Assembly (NCBI RefSeq): GCF_002865645.1
Contig: NW_020194667.1
Span: 979,389 to 1,043,388, forward strand
Length of the DNA stretch: 64,000 nt
From: Hyaloscypha bicolor E
Taxonomy: Eukaryota; Ascomycota; Leotiomycetes; Helotiales; Hyaloscyphaceae
Reading direction: 5' to 3'
Shown here: positions 11,443 to 26,800 of the stretch, one piece after another
Layout of the letters: each line of letters opens with the position of its first letter
How positions within the stretch are numbered: the stretch's first letter is position 1
The notes under the pieces: model-generated
What the model saw: only the letters and a program-made list of their open reading frames with translations
Database searches by the model: none
Told to the model about the DNA's origin: nothing
Position numbers and translations under genes: made by a program

Positions 11443-12847
11443 AATAATTATTAATATCGATTATTTATTAATTAATTAGCCAATAATAATTACTAATCAA
11501 TAATCACGATCAATAATTTATCAGAGCCCACACTGGGCTTTCTTCTCTACCATAACCTTAGTTCCCTTTATAGACTCCGCCGCCCCTTTATTAATTGAGG
11601 CCAAAAGCTCATTCCCGGCCTAGTATATAATATCGGGATGTTTTCTACTATCCATAAAGGAGACTAGTACTGTGTTACCTTGGCTCTGGCCGGAGTTGGG
11701 GCCGCCTTGAGATAGAGGAACTATTAGCGGCGGACTCGGCAAAGGCTAAAGAGTAGGTCTTATCGGTTTTAATAGCGGACTATTACGAAGGCCAATATTA
11801 TCCGGATCATATATGTTATCGAGAGCGGTAGAAGCTGGAGCTGGGGGGTTCTCGGCGGCAGCCATAATTATAAAGGCGCTAATAAAAGCGGTAAATTGCT
11901 ATTGGGTATATAGGAAGGGCAGTACTACCAGTGTGGTAATGTGTGGTTCGTATAGAGGAGGTGGTCGTCGTGGAGGAGGTGGTTATTGCGGAGAAGGTAG
12001 TCGTTACGGAGGAGGTAATTAGTAAATAGTGCGTATGGGATGGCGACTTGGGAAGACCTAAAAGGCAGAGAGTCCAGGAGGGCACAAATAAAGATTATAT
12101 ACATGGAGGCTGGCTTACTACTATAAGAAGCAATAAAGTGAATAATAGCAAGGGAATAATTAGGAAGGGGAGAATAGTACTCACGAATAATAGCGCCATA
12201 ATATTTAAGATATAAAAATAAGTAATAATAAACCGAGATCTATATAATACGTACGGTGAATTAATACAGGGTATATAGCAATTATTCGGTATCTAAAGAT
12301 ACCTCTGAATCCAGGCTATCTAATAATAATATTAGGATCCAATTTGCTAATGGTTTTGCTATATAATTTAAAGCATTTTTTCTCGCGGAGTAGATATTAG
12401 AAAGTAATTGATTTATTAATGGAAAATCGATATATTGGAGTTTGATAATCTATAAAATGACTAGATACAGGAGAGTAAAGAGTAAAAAAAAAAAGGAGAG
12501 GAGGGAATCTAAAGTATAGTTCTTATATATTCACTAGTAGGTGGCGATTTCCTCCAGTATATTATAAATCAGATAACTCATATATATTAGTAAGCATTCC
12601 CTGAGCTTCCATAGTGAGCTATTCCATAGGCTTCCATAGTAAACCATTATAAATGAGAGTGGCGAAGCTAATATTAGTAGTTGAACCTGGTACTAGAAGG
12701 ATTAGTAAGCTAGTACCAATTCAATAGTAGAGTTGGAGTTATGAAGTTGGATGTGGTTTGCGGTCCCACTCCCACAGCCACATTTGTCCGCTCAGTGCTG
12801 GAGCCGGGGCCAGGGTATAGTGGCACACCTTTGCACCTTTGCGTAAG
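11443..12847. other. Non-coding or decayed sequence
   Basis: Near-normal composition in places (11530-12110 and 12700-12847) but no convincing gene. A 69-codon ATG ORF at 11813-12022 ends in Gly/Arg-rich triplet-like repeats (GGAGGT/GGTCGT) and is more likely simple sequence than protein. A run of A residues is at about 12484-12494. Confidence 0.4.
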
Positions 12848-13115
12848 CTGCTATTTTCGCTATAAACCCACTTTCAATAGACAGCCAGTTTTGCTGCCAC
12901 ACTTTTAGAAACGCCTAAACAAGAAGCCATTTCGGCCATTACACTTTTTTATCCCTTGAACAGGCAGCTATTTTTGATATTATACCGCTTCTAAAGAGAG
13001 CGAGTTTTGCAGTTACTCTTTTATATCCTTCGAACAAGTAGCTATTTTTGCTACCATACCTCTTCTAATAAGGGAGCAAGTTTTGTAGTCAAACTTATAT
13101 ATTTATTCAATAAGC
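12848..13115 (+). repeat. Degenerate tandem repeat, unit about 74 bp
   Basis: Units begin with AGCTATTTTTG-like sequence near 12848, 12923, 12966 and 13040. They share the internal blocks GAGCGAGTTTTGCAGT and TCTTTTATATCC, with mismatches. The second unit has lost its middle. Non-coding; origin unknown. Confidence 0.6.
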
Positions 13116-14699
13116 GGCCAGGGGATAGATGCAGACGAATACCAAGTCATAGGCACGCCCAGTAGGGGCTGGCAATATCTGGTGTGCGGCTTGGCCCGTA
13201 AGGCGCTGAATTGCAAAACGGTTAGAGTCTCTAATACGAGGAAATCCGATAAGCGGCTTAGTATGGAACAGGGCAGTGGAAGTGATGCGTCTCCACATTA
13301 TTAAAGGCTAGAGAAATATATCTTATTACCTAAAGTCAAGTTAGCGATCGAAACTAGTTATACTACTACTCGCCGTTAGAATAGACGAAGAGAGCATCCT
13401 GGCTCTCGAACTCGTTATACTATTTCCCGCAAGGCTAATACCCTTGACGACTATAACAAAGGCTGCCTAGACTCTCGCGACGCTAATCCCCTCCCACCTT
13501 TTTCCAAGGCTAATCCTCGTCCTCTATTACGTTAAGACTTCGATTAATATTAGTAGTACTAGAAATTATAATAGGTAGAGAAGGAGGTATAAGCAGAGAT
13601 AGATAGGTTATTACTAGAGCAGGAATAGTAAAGATTATTTGGCAGAGATAGCGGTAATAACGGGAGTCTTTATTTTATAATACTAGATATAGTAATATAA
13701 CTCTTTAGTAATATTAACTATATGGATCCTTGAATATATATGCTTAATCAGATATATTAAATAAATTAGGGGAGAATAGCAAGGTCTATAAAGCTATAAG
13801 GATTCAAGAAGAGGAGATTAAGGAAGTTAAATAAAGAGTTTGCTATTAGGGTACTAGAGCTGAAATTTAACCCTACCGAAAATTTATTATTTCTTTTGGA
13901 ATATAGGCTATTACCCGGGAAAGCTATTAATAATAATAAAGATATAAATAAGGGGAATTAGGAATAAGGAAAGGAGGTAAGTAATAAGGTCTAAGGACTA
14001 AGATACTACTAATAAGCCATATATATAAAGAAGACATAAAGTACTTGGAACGGATATATATATAAAAATAAATAGGAACTAGTTTACTTACTAAAGAAAG
14101 TTACTAGTTACTTTCGAGTAATAAAATAAGGTGCATTTATAATTATAGATATAGTTCGGTAACTAGTACTAAAGCTAGGCTATTCCGGTATAGTATTAAA
14201 GGTTATTTCCTCTTTTCTCTAAAGCTTTTAGTTATATAATATATGTCTCTAAATATAAAAAAAAACTTCCCTTAATAGCTTTGAGAATATTGCTTTTGAG
14301 GTTATATATCTGGTTAATTTAGCGACTAGCCTTTAAGAGCAGTAATAAATAGCTCTTTTAACTATAAACGAACCCTTAATTCTTTAACTGCCATAATATT
14401 AACTCCGAAATTCGAATTAATATAATAAAGATACCGGAACTATTAGTTAGTATACTAATATATTACTTATCTCAGTCTTACGGATTAGGCTTAATAATAG
14501 GGCTGTCCCGCTTCAGTTACTAAAAGAACCCGAACTCGGGCTCATATAACGAATCTTATATAATACTAATTTAATCCTTAGTAATTATTTATCTTTAGGC
14601 TAACTACTTCAAGAATTTGTAGTATTCTCTTTTTAACTTACTTCTAGTTATAATTATAAATATAATATCGGGATTTTTACTCGCATATTACTTAATATC
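13116..14699. other. No recognisable gene
   Basis: 13116-13560 has normal composition, including a 63-codon minus-strand ORF at 13107-13298 with no features of a real gene. From about 13690 the sequence becomes A+T-rich. A plus-strand charged stretch near 13750-13860 may be relic coding sequence, but I cannot assign it. Confidence 0.4.
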
Positions 14700-17300
14700 T
14701 TTTAATATTTAACTAAGTTAAATATTTAATATAGCTTATTAAGAGTTTTTTTAATTATTAGGCAGGATAAGCAAAAGGCAGATCGCAAATCGCTAAAGTA
14801 TATTCTTTCTTTACTATAATTACAGAAACCTGCTTTAATTTTTAATTTAGATATTAATATAGTATTATAGCTAAAGATATTATTAAATAGGCTAAGCTAT
14901 ATATTTATAAGATAGTATATATTTATTATATACTTAAAGCTAAAGGCAGGAAGTTAGATAAGTTAAATAATCTTATAGAATAAATAAGTAAGTTAGAAAC
15001 TATAGTCAAGCCTCTATAAAAGAAATATACTAAGATTATATTAGTTCGAAATTCTCTTATTAAATTAAATAGAGAAATATATAATTCTTGTCTAATTAAT
15101 ATTAAATTTAAACTTCTCTATAGATCTGGTTAATAGATATCTTAAATAAAAGGATCTTATAATAATATATAGAATATAAATAAGGCTAAGAAGCAGAAGC
15201 TTGCCGCTAATAAACCTGCCACTAATGGACTAGCTACTAACGAGCCTGCTACTAACGAACCTGCCACTAATGAACCTGCTACCGACAAACCTGCTACTAA
15301 TGAGCCTGCTACTAACGAGCCTGCTACTAACGAACCTGCTACTAATAAACCTGCTACTAATGAACTTGCTACCGACGAATCTGCTACTAACGAACCTACT
15401 ACTGAGCCTGCTACTCTCGAGTCTATTAATAAACCCTTAATAGTACCGCAAAGTACTAGCCCAAAAGCCGTTTCTATAGAAGTTATAGGCAGTCTTAATT
15501 CTAATTAAGCTATAGGTAGTTTTGAGATATCTAAATTAACTTCTAGTATAGAATTACTTGAGTTACTATCTTTATATACGGATCTAATAAGCTATCTATT
15601 TTCTAATACTAATATTATAAATAATATCTTATTAGATATAATTAAATAAAGATCTTTTATAAGATATTTAATTCTTAATAATCTAGTTCTATAATTAGAA
15701 GATATTATAATAGTATTTTAGTATATAAATAATAATAGCTATATATTTAATTTATTTATATTAGATATTTTAAATAATATTTTTATAATAACTATTAATT
15801 ATATAAATTTTATAAATAATTAGGCGAAATATAATTAGCTAATTATAAGGCCTATATTAGAAGCTATATAAGAAAGACTTAGAAAAGTTAAATTAAATAA
15901 ATTATCTAATATTCTAATAAATTAAAATTAGATAAAAAAGGCCTATAAAAAATAAGCCAAATTAGAATATTTGAAATATATTATTATATATTATAATATT
16001 AAAGAATTATTAAAGATTATAATATAGGATTTTTTATTCGAGTTAATAAAGCTTATAAGTAAGTTTAATAAAGAAAATAATTATGAAAATATAATAAAAT
16101 ATATTAAGAAAGAGAATATTAATAATATAAGAATCTAACTTTAATATTTATAAAAAGAAACTTATTATTAGCTAATAATTTAATAATATATAAAGATAAT
16201 AGATTTATTTCCTAAGTTATTAGGTCTAAAAACTAAGATTACTTTCTAAAAGAAATTAGTTATAAAGAAATTTATAATTATTATAAAATATAGCTAGAAT
16301 AAAAATAGTATCTTTAAATAAATATTTTATTTAAGACTTTTATCTAATTTAAGAAATAAAGAAATAATAATATTTCTTTTTTATTAAATAAATGAGTTTA
16401 AAACTTATTTTTTTTAATATTCTAAAAAACTTAATATATTATTTTCCTAATATAAGGTCTATAACTTCTTTCTTTAATAGCTTTAATTAAGGATTATTAC
16501 TAAAGAAATAAATAACTTCTTTAGAAAAAGTAATATAAAAAAAGAATAGTTTTATAATAAACTTTATATTTTATAAAATATATATTAAAGAAACTATTTT
16601 AATATCTAGAACTAAAACTTAATAGAATATAAGAATTTCTTAACTAATTATAGCCTAAAACTTACTTCTAGAAAATTAAATACCTATATTCTCTACTATA
16701 ATATTAAAGCTTAATTCGGCTATAATATAGCTATTTATATTAGCTTTATATTATATAAAGAAGAACTAGATAAAAGAACTTTTAGTAATAAGATTACCTT
16801 AACTAAACTTTTTATTATTACTTTATTAATTACTATTACTTTTAGAGACTTCTTTAATATCTTTCTAGGGCAATTTTAATATATAGATTAGAAGCTAATA
16901 AGAGCTATTAGAGAGCCGGTTTCGAATTATTAGTTAGATTATTCGGAAATAATAGAAAAATTAAATAAGATAAAAGTAATAAAGGCTAGTAAAATAATAA
17001 ATATCTATTTTATATAAAAAGAAGTAAATAAGGTAAAAGAAAACAAGTTCTTCTATTAATACTTAAGAGTTTTAGTTATAACTATATAATATATTCTATT
17101 ATTTAATTAGCTTATTTATTTATTTTCAGAAATAGCTATATAGTCTAAAAAGAACAAATAACTAGAAAGCCAAGCTATAAATAATTTCTCAGGTAATAGT
17201 AATAGACTAATCTTTTTCTAGTATAAAAAGAAGTATATAAATTATTTTCTCTCTTATTTTCTTCTTCTTTCCCTAACTCGGAAAAGAAAAGTCTAATATA
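14700..17300 (+). pseudogene. RIP-degraded reading frame with Pro-Ala-Thr repeats, function unknown
   Basis: A plus-strand frame can be followed with mainly TAA/TAG interruptions. It carries an in-frame 15-bp minisatellite (15200-15414) encoding Glu-Pro-Ala-Thr-Asn-type pentapeptides, followed by a long hydrophilic region to about 17280 ending in a basic cluster. I recognise no catalytic motif. A repetitive linker followed by a basic tail could suit a gag-like or DNA-binding protein of a mobile element, but that is inference. Confidence 0.35.
15200..15414 (+). repeat. 15-bp minisatellite, about 14 units
   Basis: Head-to-tail units of the form GAACCTGCTACTAAC (variants GAG/AAA and AAT/GAC). 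In the plus frame they encode a repeated pentapeptide E/K-P-A-T-N/D. It stays unusually G+C-rich and free of stops although both flanks are RIP-degraded. Confidence 0.9.
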
Positions 17301-19489
17301 ATAATTAATCTCTTCTCTCTTATATTTTCTATATTTTCAAAAATAGCTCTTTTAGGGAAAATTCTCGCTTTATTATAAGATTACTTATAAAACAGAAAGC
17401 TATTAGTATTTTTGGCTTATTTATACTAGTTATAAATATATATTATATAATTAATTTTAATAATAATTTATAGTAAAACTATTAGTATTTATATTAAAAA
17501 GTTTATTCGAAAATATTCAGAAAATAGCTTTTATAAAGTTAATAGCCTTAGCTAACTATTATTCTAGATCTAATAAAGATAATAATTCCTTAATCTCTTC
17601 TATTAGCTATAATATAATAGCCTCTAGGGAATTTGAGTTTCCTAAAGTCTAGTTCTTTTTAGTTTAGAGAATAGTAGAATCTATATATAAAATTAATTAA
17701 AGTATTTTTCTTATAATAAGAGCTTTCTTACTAATTTTAATATTACTTTTCTAAGAAATCAGAATATTTTATACTAAAATAAGTTAGTAATTGAGTTTTC
17801 TTAATTAAATAAACTATATACTAGCTAGTATCTATTATAATTAGTTCGGAAACTAGAATAAAAGAAAATATCTATTCGTTTTACTTAATTAATTATAAAA
17901 GCTATCTCTTTCTTTATTAACTAAATAAAATACTTAAGTAGGTTTTCTAATAAAAAGTTTAGATATTTAGAAATTATAAATATCTAATTTTTAATATAAT
18001 ATAGCTTATAAATATTTATAAAATTCGAATAATAAATTTAAAAAAGACTAAAATTATAGCCTTTAAATATTATAAAATAAATTATATTATTTATATTTTA
18101 GTTCTTTTATTATAAAGTATAAGAAAGATATCTAAATTATATTTTATAAATAATTTATAGAAATTCCAGGAACTATAATTATAGAATAAAATATTTCTCT
18201 TTCCTATAATTTAGAATACTTTTATAGCTTCTCTAAAAATTAGTTATAAATATTTAGGACTTTATAATAGAAAAAGAAAGTAATATTTCCGGACGACTAT
18301 TAATTATAAGATAATATAATAATAATTAGTAAGTACTATTTCTAAATTTATTCTATAATTATAATAAAATAAATATTATTAATATTAGATCTTAAAGCTA
18401 TTACTTGAGCTTATTAACTAAGATAAAATATCGGATTAAAAGTACTTTATTTAGTTACTTAGTTAAATAAGAAAGATATATTAGCTAATAAGAATAAGAT
18501 ATAGTTTTAGGCTTTATTTAGATATAAATAATATAAATAGAAGTAATTAAATATATTTAAATAATTATATACTAAAAGGAAACTCTAGAGCAGATTATAA
18601 ATCTAGTAAAGAAAATTATTATATATCTAATATATATAAATGCTTCTCAGATATAGCTTTAAGAATACTATATAACTAGAGTAGTTTTTAAACTTTACTT
18701 AGTTCTTTCGAAATAGAAAGTTAAGAAACCCAGAACTATATTATATTTAGCTAGCTATATTACTAGATATAAGTACTAGTATTAGTAAATCTAATTTAAG
18801 AGCCTAGAATAGCTATTTCTATAAAGAAAACAAGTAAGTTAATTAATATTATAGACTAAATTATTATAATTAATTAGTAGCCTATACTCTAAGGCTTTAT
18901 AATACTCTATTTTGGATTAAGAAAGATATGAAATATAATACGAGCCGTTTTATAGGCCAAACCTAGTCAGGTTTATTAGCCCTACTTTTATTATATTTCT
19001 CTAACTTTAGTAAAATAATTTATTTTCTAAATCTTTAGTTAATATAAGAACTATTAATAACTCTCGTATTATTTCTATTATATATAGTTTAAAAAATATT
19101 ATTTTTAATACTATATATATTATCTTTACTAATATTCTCTAATCTAATTCTATTAAGAATATTTCTTACTTTTTATATTTTAGCTCTAATATTCTAAATT
19201 CATTTAAATTTTAGATTTCTTAGTAATAGTATAATTACTAATAAAATCGGCTTTTCCTTAAACTTATTATAATAATTTCAGCTTCTTTTATTAAACAGGA
19301 ATTCTTATAAGTACTTTACTAGAAAAGGCTAGATATTATAAAAGGTAATTAGCTAGCTATAAGTTAGCTCTAGTATTTCTTTTTTTAAACTATTTAGTAC
19401 TTATATATCCTATTATTATTTTCTTAGCTATAAGTTATAATATAATATAGTTTATATATTTTAGCTTAGAATTATATTAAGATAATATA
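17301..19489. repeat. RIP-degraded A+T-rich sequence, unassigned
   Basis: Stop-dense in all frames and poor in CA/TG. I see no recognisable domain or repeat between the relic frame and the left LTR. Confidence 0.5.
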
Positions 19490-19803
19490 GTATAGCAGGC
19501 TATATTCTTTAAAAATTATATTATTTTAGTAGTTTTGAGATTTAGGTTATATAATAAAAGCTATAGTCTTTTATATATAACTTATAGAAATTATATAAGA
19601 AAGCTAGTTTTTTTATAGTCTTAGAGAATAATTTCTTATAAATATTTAATTAATTAAGCTTTTATATATTATATATTATTTATACTTTATTATTTATACT
19701 TTTAATTTATTATTTTACTATTAAGTTATGTTTTATATTCTAGTATACTTTATATAAGTTTTTGTTTTATTATAGTTTCCCTTTTATATATTTTATAATA
19801 AAT
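19490..19803 (+). repeat. 5' LTR of the Gypsy element
   Basis: Matches 32014-32318 in direct orientation. The shared core runs from TTTAAAAATTATATTATTTT through AGTTTTGAGATTTAGGTTAT and TTAATTAATTAAGCTTTTAT to the TATAGTTT-CTTTTTATA region. The left copy has a small insertion near its end. Confidence 0.85.
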
Positions 19804-22800
19804 AATATAGGAAAAATCGAAACTTTATAATTAAGGTAATACTTTTATAAAGTTCTAAGAAATATTTATAAGATAGATTATTAGCTTAGTAAGTTAGGAG
19901 AGAAAAAGGCTATTATAATACCTTAAGCCTAAAGCCAAAATATTAAGAATATATAAGTATTAATCTTAGTATCTTATATTAATTTCTAATATATCTAGTA
20001 ACTTAAATATAAGTTAGCTATAAAATATAATTACTAGTATAATATATAGGAGTAATAGAAATAGAGACTAATTATAGAAATAAAAGAAATAAGATAATAT
20101 AAATTAGATCTTAGTTAGAAACAGATTTTAGTATTCGGAAATAAAGTTATATTATTAATTTATATATTATTTTTAGTTATAATAAAGACTAGAATAGAAA
20201 TAATATTAGTTTTAATAAAAAAGCTTATTTCTAAATCCGGAAAAAATATCTAAAAGAGGAAATATACTTAATTTTAAATAAAATAATAAACAGAAATCAG
20301 AAATAAAAATTAAAAAGAAATTAGAAATAAGAAATTATATAAAGAAACTAAAGAAACTTCTAGAAAAAGAAAAGAATACTAAGTAAAGAAATAAAAGAGA
20401 ATTCAGAAAAGTCGGAAAAATTAGTAAAATAGTATTTATTATTTTTATTACTTTTAATAATATTATTAGATATATCTAGTTTAGTAAAATTAAAAGAAAA
20501 TACTATAAGTATTAAGTTAAAAAAATAGAAAAGAAAATATAAATAATAGAAATAAGACTAGAAAAGCTATTACCTTATTATTATTAATACTAAAACTCGA
20601 ATCTCGACTATATTTATTATTATTAACTAGTTTCTCCTAAATCCCGATTCCTAAATTAAAAGATATATTTAAATAAGAAATTAATTCTTTAGGAACCTTA
20701 TTAATAGAAGTTTCAGGTATAGAAACTCTATAATTAATTATAGAAGAAATTATTAAGATTAATATAGCTAAGAATAAGTATATATTAGTACTAGATTTAA
20801 ATTTATTATTTATAAGAGCTTCTAAAGTACTATAATTTTAGAGAAATAATATCTTTATATTCTTAAAATAGTATATAAATATATATAAGAACTATTATAT
20901 TCCGAATAATACTAAAAGAAAGAGAATTATCTATTATATTTCTTTTATTTATAAGAATTAGATTAAGGCTATACCGGAATATTATATTAATAATTCAGGA
21001 AATTACTAGAAAATTAAGTTTTTTAAGGCTTTACTAAAGAAATTTCAAGAATATAACTAGGAAATATTTAAAATTAGTTACGACTTTCTTAATTAGATTA
21101 TTATATAAGCCCAGAATAAAAAAATCTCTTCTAAGTCTTATATTAATATATTTAATAAAGTATTAAAGAAGTTATTAAAGAAAAAATAAATAAATGAAAT
21201 TATTTAGTACTAAGAATTTATAAAAGAATTATTTATTCTAGTAAAAGATTATATTTTTAAAAATATAAACTTTAAGCTTATAAATATTTCTATTTATAAA
21301 TATAATAAAATATATAAGAAAATAGTAATATTTTATTAATATAAAAAGAAAAAATATTATTTTAATATTACTAATAATTTAAATATAATAATTTATAATA
21401 TAATTTCTAAGCTAGAAAATAATTATTCTTTATTAGTTCCTTCTATTATATTTCCTAAAACTATTATAGATATAGGTAAGAAAAGAATCTAGCCTATAAC
21501 TAATTATATAAAACCTACTAAAAATAGTAAACCTAAAAGAAATAATATTAACTAGCTAGTAAGAAGTCTAGAAAAACTATCTATTACTATTATAATTTAA
21601 GAGAATCTATAGAAATAATTTAATATAATTACTATTATAATTTAGAAGAACATTTATAGCCTATTTATATAATCTAGCTAATTATAATAAATATAATAGT
21701 ATTAATAGCCTAGTAAATATAATTCGGGTCTTTAAAAAAAATATACTAAAAGTTATAGTAAAAGATATAAAGAATATTATAATAGCTATAGTAATTAAGC
21801 TAGAATAAATAAAGAATCTAAATAATTATATTTTAGAGAAAATTAGTTTTAAGTATAATTAGAAAATACTATTTAAGTTAATATAGCCTATAATATAAAT
21901 CTAGAACTAAGAAAATAAATTTATTATAAGTATTATAGCAAGAATAAAAATAATATTATTAATTTAGAATATATTTATTTTTTTAATTTTATTACTTACT
22001 AATAAAAGAACTTATAAATTATAGATATATTTACTAATTTAATAAAAGTTAATATAAAAGGCTATTTAAGCCTAAATAAGAAAGTATTTCCTTTTTCTTT
22101 ACTAGTAAATACTAGTAGTTTAACTAGATTATTTCTTAAGTCTAAAAAAAAGAATTTAATTATAACTTAAATACTTGATTTAAAAATATCTAAAGATTAA
22201 TAAGAGATATCTAGTTTATTAGGTAAGAAAGAGAAAAGAAAACTAGCTAATTGGGATTTATATATAAAAGCAAATAAGTTATATCTAAGAAATCTAAATA
22301 GCTATTTTACTTTAGAGGAAATTATATTAGAATTATTAATACTTTAGATTCTGGAATTAATAAATAGTATTAAGATTTAGCTATAAATAGTAGCTATAAA
22401 TAGTATTTCTATTAATATTATAATAGATTTCTTATTAAGAAAAAAGAAGAAAAAAATAGAAATAGCTAAAGAATTTTTCTAAAAATAAACTAGAGTAAAA
22501 GAAAAGCTATCTTATATAAAAGGCCAGAAAAATACTACTTCTAGAAATAATAAATAAGGAAATAGCCTAGCTAAGGATATAAATATTAATACTTCCGGAA
22601 ATAAATAAAACAAATTAGAAATCTAGTATACTTTTAATTATAATAAGTAAGAGATTCCTGAAATTAATAATATTCTAATAAGATTACTAAAGAAAGTAAT
22701 TATTTTATTTCTAAAAACTTAGAAAGAAACGAGAATACTTATTAATACTTTAAAAATACTAGATCTAACTATTATATTTTAGAATTAATAAATTAAAAAT

Positions 22801-23899
22801 AATATTTCTTATCTTATTATCTTATAAATAGGAAATACTATTATATTAAGTATAATTAGATATACTAGAAGATTTATAGAGCTAGTAGCTATAGCTTATA
22901 TAATAAATAAAATATTTAAGGAATTAGAAATACTAGCTCAGGTATTTAATACTAATAAGATTATTTAATTTAAAAGTAATAGTATTAATATTCAGATATT
23001 ATTAGCTTATAAATATATTATATAATCTCTATATTTTTAATTTATACTTCGAGAACTATAAGAAAGTATTAAATATAAAGAAATAATTAATATTAGAGCT
23101 AAAATTAATATTTTTTCTAAAAAGATTTCTAGAAATATTAGTAAAATAATATATAATATTATAAATTATTAAATATTTATTACTATAGAAATAATAAAGC
23201 TTAGAACTAAAGTTATAAATAAAGTAAAATATAAATTTTTTTTTTCTAATTAAAAGAGCTTTAAAGATTTTATTTAATTAATTATTCTTAGTAAAGATAA
23301 AAATAAATAGTATATATAGAAATAATAGTTTATAGAATAAAAGATTTACTAATTCTAAAAATTACTAAAATACTTATATTATTATAATTATTTTATTTTT
23401 AAAAAATACCGGAAAATAAAAGAAAATAATAGTTTAAAAATACTAAGTTTCTAGAATTAAGAAATTAAGTAATACGAAATAGGAAACTAAAAATAAAAAA
23501 TAAAAATAAAGCCTGGTATTATAACTAGTAATAATATTAGAGAAAATAAGAAAATACCGGAATTTCTTATAAATTCTTTTATTTTGGGTTTAAAAGTTTA
23601 AGAAATTAATAATATTTTTAGGAAAACTAAAATAGAAAAGATTTTAATTAGAATATTATTAAAAGTAGTTCCGGATTTAATAGAAAAAGAAATAAAAAAA
23701 GTATTAAATAAAGATATTTTTAAAAAAGAAATAGAATAATATTTTCTAATAATAAAGAAATATATTTCCGAAGTTAAGAAATATAGAACCTAAAACTAAA
23801 AAGAATTCTAAAATATATAAGAGCTTAAGGAAAATATATTAAAATACTAGATAAAAAAACACTTTTTATATCTAATTAGAAAGAAGCTAAGTAAAAAGA

Positions 23900-26800
23900 T
23901 TATAAATTCCGGAGATTAGATAAAAAAGGTACTAGAGAAAATAATTATAGCTTTTTTAAAAAAAGATAATAACTATAGTTTATTTCTAGTTATAAGAATA
24001 TATAAAATAAAGAATAAAAAGATTTAATTAGTAAATACTAATAATAGAACTAGAAAAGGCTCTAGTAGATATCCGGACTAGTTTAAGAAATTTAAAACTA
24101 GAAAATACTTATAGAAATATACTAGGAAATATAAAAACTATTTTTTATTAAAAATATTAGTTATTTTAAAAGATTTATGATTTACTTCGAAATATCTTAA
24201 ATAATTAAATATTAGTAACTAGCTCTAAAAAAAGAACTAGCTATATTTCAAGAATTAATAATTAATTAAGAAAGTATAATTATATTTAATTAAAAAGAAG
24301 TAAAAAAAGTCTATAAGAATATTAAATATAAGGCCTAGTAAAAAAAGAATTTCTTATATTTTAAAGCTTTAGTACTAATAATAATAAAAATACTATTAGA
24401 ATACCTAGATTATAAGGTTTTTAAGAAATATAATAGATTTTACTAAAATTTATAGTTCTGAGTTATAAAGAAAATTACTAGAACTTATAGACTAATTAAT
24501 ACTATTATAAAAATAAATTTAGTAACTTTATAAGATACTAATTTATTTCTATTTACTAATAAGATCTCAGAGGAATTTATTAGATATATTTATATTTCTC
24601 TAATTAATTTCTTTTTCGAATATAATTAACTTATACTAGATATTTATAATAAAGATTTAATTATATTTATAATACTTCTAGAATTATTAAAAATAATTAT
24701 ATTATTTTAGGAAGCTATTAATTCCGTTATATTATTTATTAATAATATTAGAATTAAAGAACCTTATATAAACTATAATAAGTAGCTTATTTTATTTAGT
24801 ATTTAGTATTTTATATTTAAATACATTTAAAACCTAGATATAACTTTAGATAAAATTAAATAAGCTAGAGCTAGTATTAGAGAAAAATTATAGTTTTATT
24901 ATAATAGTATAATTATTATTAGCTTTATTTATAGAATACTTGAAAAAAGCTCTTTAGGTTTAAGAATTACTAAGATTTTAAGATAGAAATATTATAATAA
25001 TATAACTAAAGGCAAGGCATTTATTAGAATTATTATTTATTATTATATTTAAATTAAAGGCTTTATAATTATTACTAAATCTATTTATTATTTAATAAGA
25101 AAAGATATAATATAGAACTAGAGTAATAAATAAAAGCAAGCTATATAAATTCTTTAAGAAAAGCTTATTACTATTCTAATACTTTATAAGTTATATTTTA
25201 ATTTATTAGAAAGTTAGGAAATAATTATATTAGTAGTAAATACTAGCCTAAATAAATAAAATAGAACTTTTAGTTAATATAATAATAAAGAAAAAAAGAA
25301 AGTTATATAATATAAGTCTGGAATCTAAAATAATATTAAATAGAAATATAATATTACTAAAAGAAAATATTAAGAGCTAGTAAAATATTTATAAAAAGTA
25401 TAATTCTAGCTATATAAAGTTTATTTTATTCTTGAACTAGATATTAATATATTTATTATATAGCTAAGTAAAGTAGTTATAAATCTTCCTAAAGCTCTAG
25501 TTATTTACTAGCTAGTATAAATTTAACTATTTGATTTTAAAGTTAAGTATATTAAAGAAACCAAGTATATTACTACTAATAAATTATTAAGATACTTATA
25601 ATAAGAAAGTAATACTAAAGATAATAAGAATATTAATAAATAGTTAATAATAGAACTTAATATTATTAGAATAATACTTATTAGACGAAAAGTTTAGTTA
25701 AAGAAAGCAGTTCCGGTTTAGTTATATAATATTATTTTAAGAAATTAGATTTCTAAAACCTTTACTAAATATTTAGATAATAGTATTTAGTTACTAAAAA
25801 TTAATAATTAAAGCCTTATTATATCTAAAAGCGAATTAGTAATATTAAAAAATAATAATATCCGGAAGTTATATAGTAAAAGCTATAGCTTTTTATATAT
25901 AATTTCTAGTAAAGTAATAAATAATAATACTAATTCCTATACTTTATTTATTAACCTAATTATTTTATTAGATTTCTTAAATAATAGCTATTTTAAATAA
26001 TACTAGAATATTATATAATATTTTATAATATTCTCTAAACTAGAAGAAATATCTAGAGCCGAATTTTAAAAATTAAATAGAAAAGCTTTAAATTATAATA
26101 TAAGAAATTAATTACTATAAAAAGTTATATCTAAAATATATTTATCTTAATTTATTATTAATAATTAAAAATAAAGGAAAATTATTATTAAAGAGCTATA
26201 TAATAAAATTAGATATACTAGAAAAAAGAATACTTTTTATTTAGTAACTAGCTATTATTACTAGAAAAATTACTATAACTATATATAAAAGTATATTAGT
26301 ATTTATAAAATCCATTAGTATAAAAGTAAAAGAAAATAAGAAAAAGCTCTATATTTAATAAAAGCTATATTTCTTTTCTATTATCTTAGGATTAATATAA
26401 TTAAACTACTAGACTATAAAGAATATAACTTACTAGTTATTACTAGAAATAACTTCTTAGAATAGATTAAAGCTAGATTTTTAAAGAATCTAACTAGTAA
26501 GAATATTATTAAGTTTATTTAGGAAGAAATTATTTATAAGTATAGTTTATTTAGCTAGCTTAAGATAAATAATAGATCGGAATTTAAAGAAATAATAATT
26601 CAGGAATTTAATAAGCTAAGAATTAATAGAATTATTATTTTGGCCTATAATTCTAAGGAAAATAATATAATTAAAAGAGGATATTAATTAATTATTTAAG
26701 TATTTATTATATTTATAATAAATAGAAAAAAGCTTTAAATAGATTTATTACTATATATTCTATTTACTAATTAAGTTATTATATATAAATTAACTAGATT

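Noticed and set aside
11813..12022. 69-codon Gly/Arg-rich ORF
   Set aside because: ATG is present but half the frame is GGT/CGT triplet-like repeats, and an equally long antisense frame exists; simple sequence is a better explanation.
13107..13298. 63-codon minus-strand ORF with ATG
   Set aside because: Short, no promoter or family pattern, overlaps the end of a degenerate tandem repeat.
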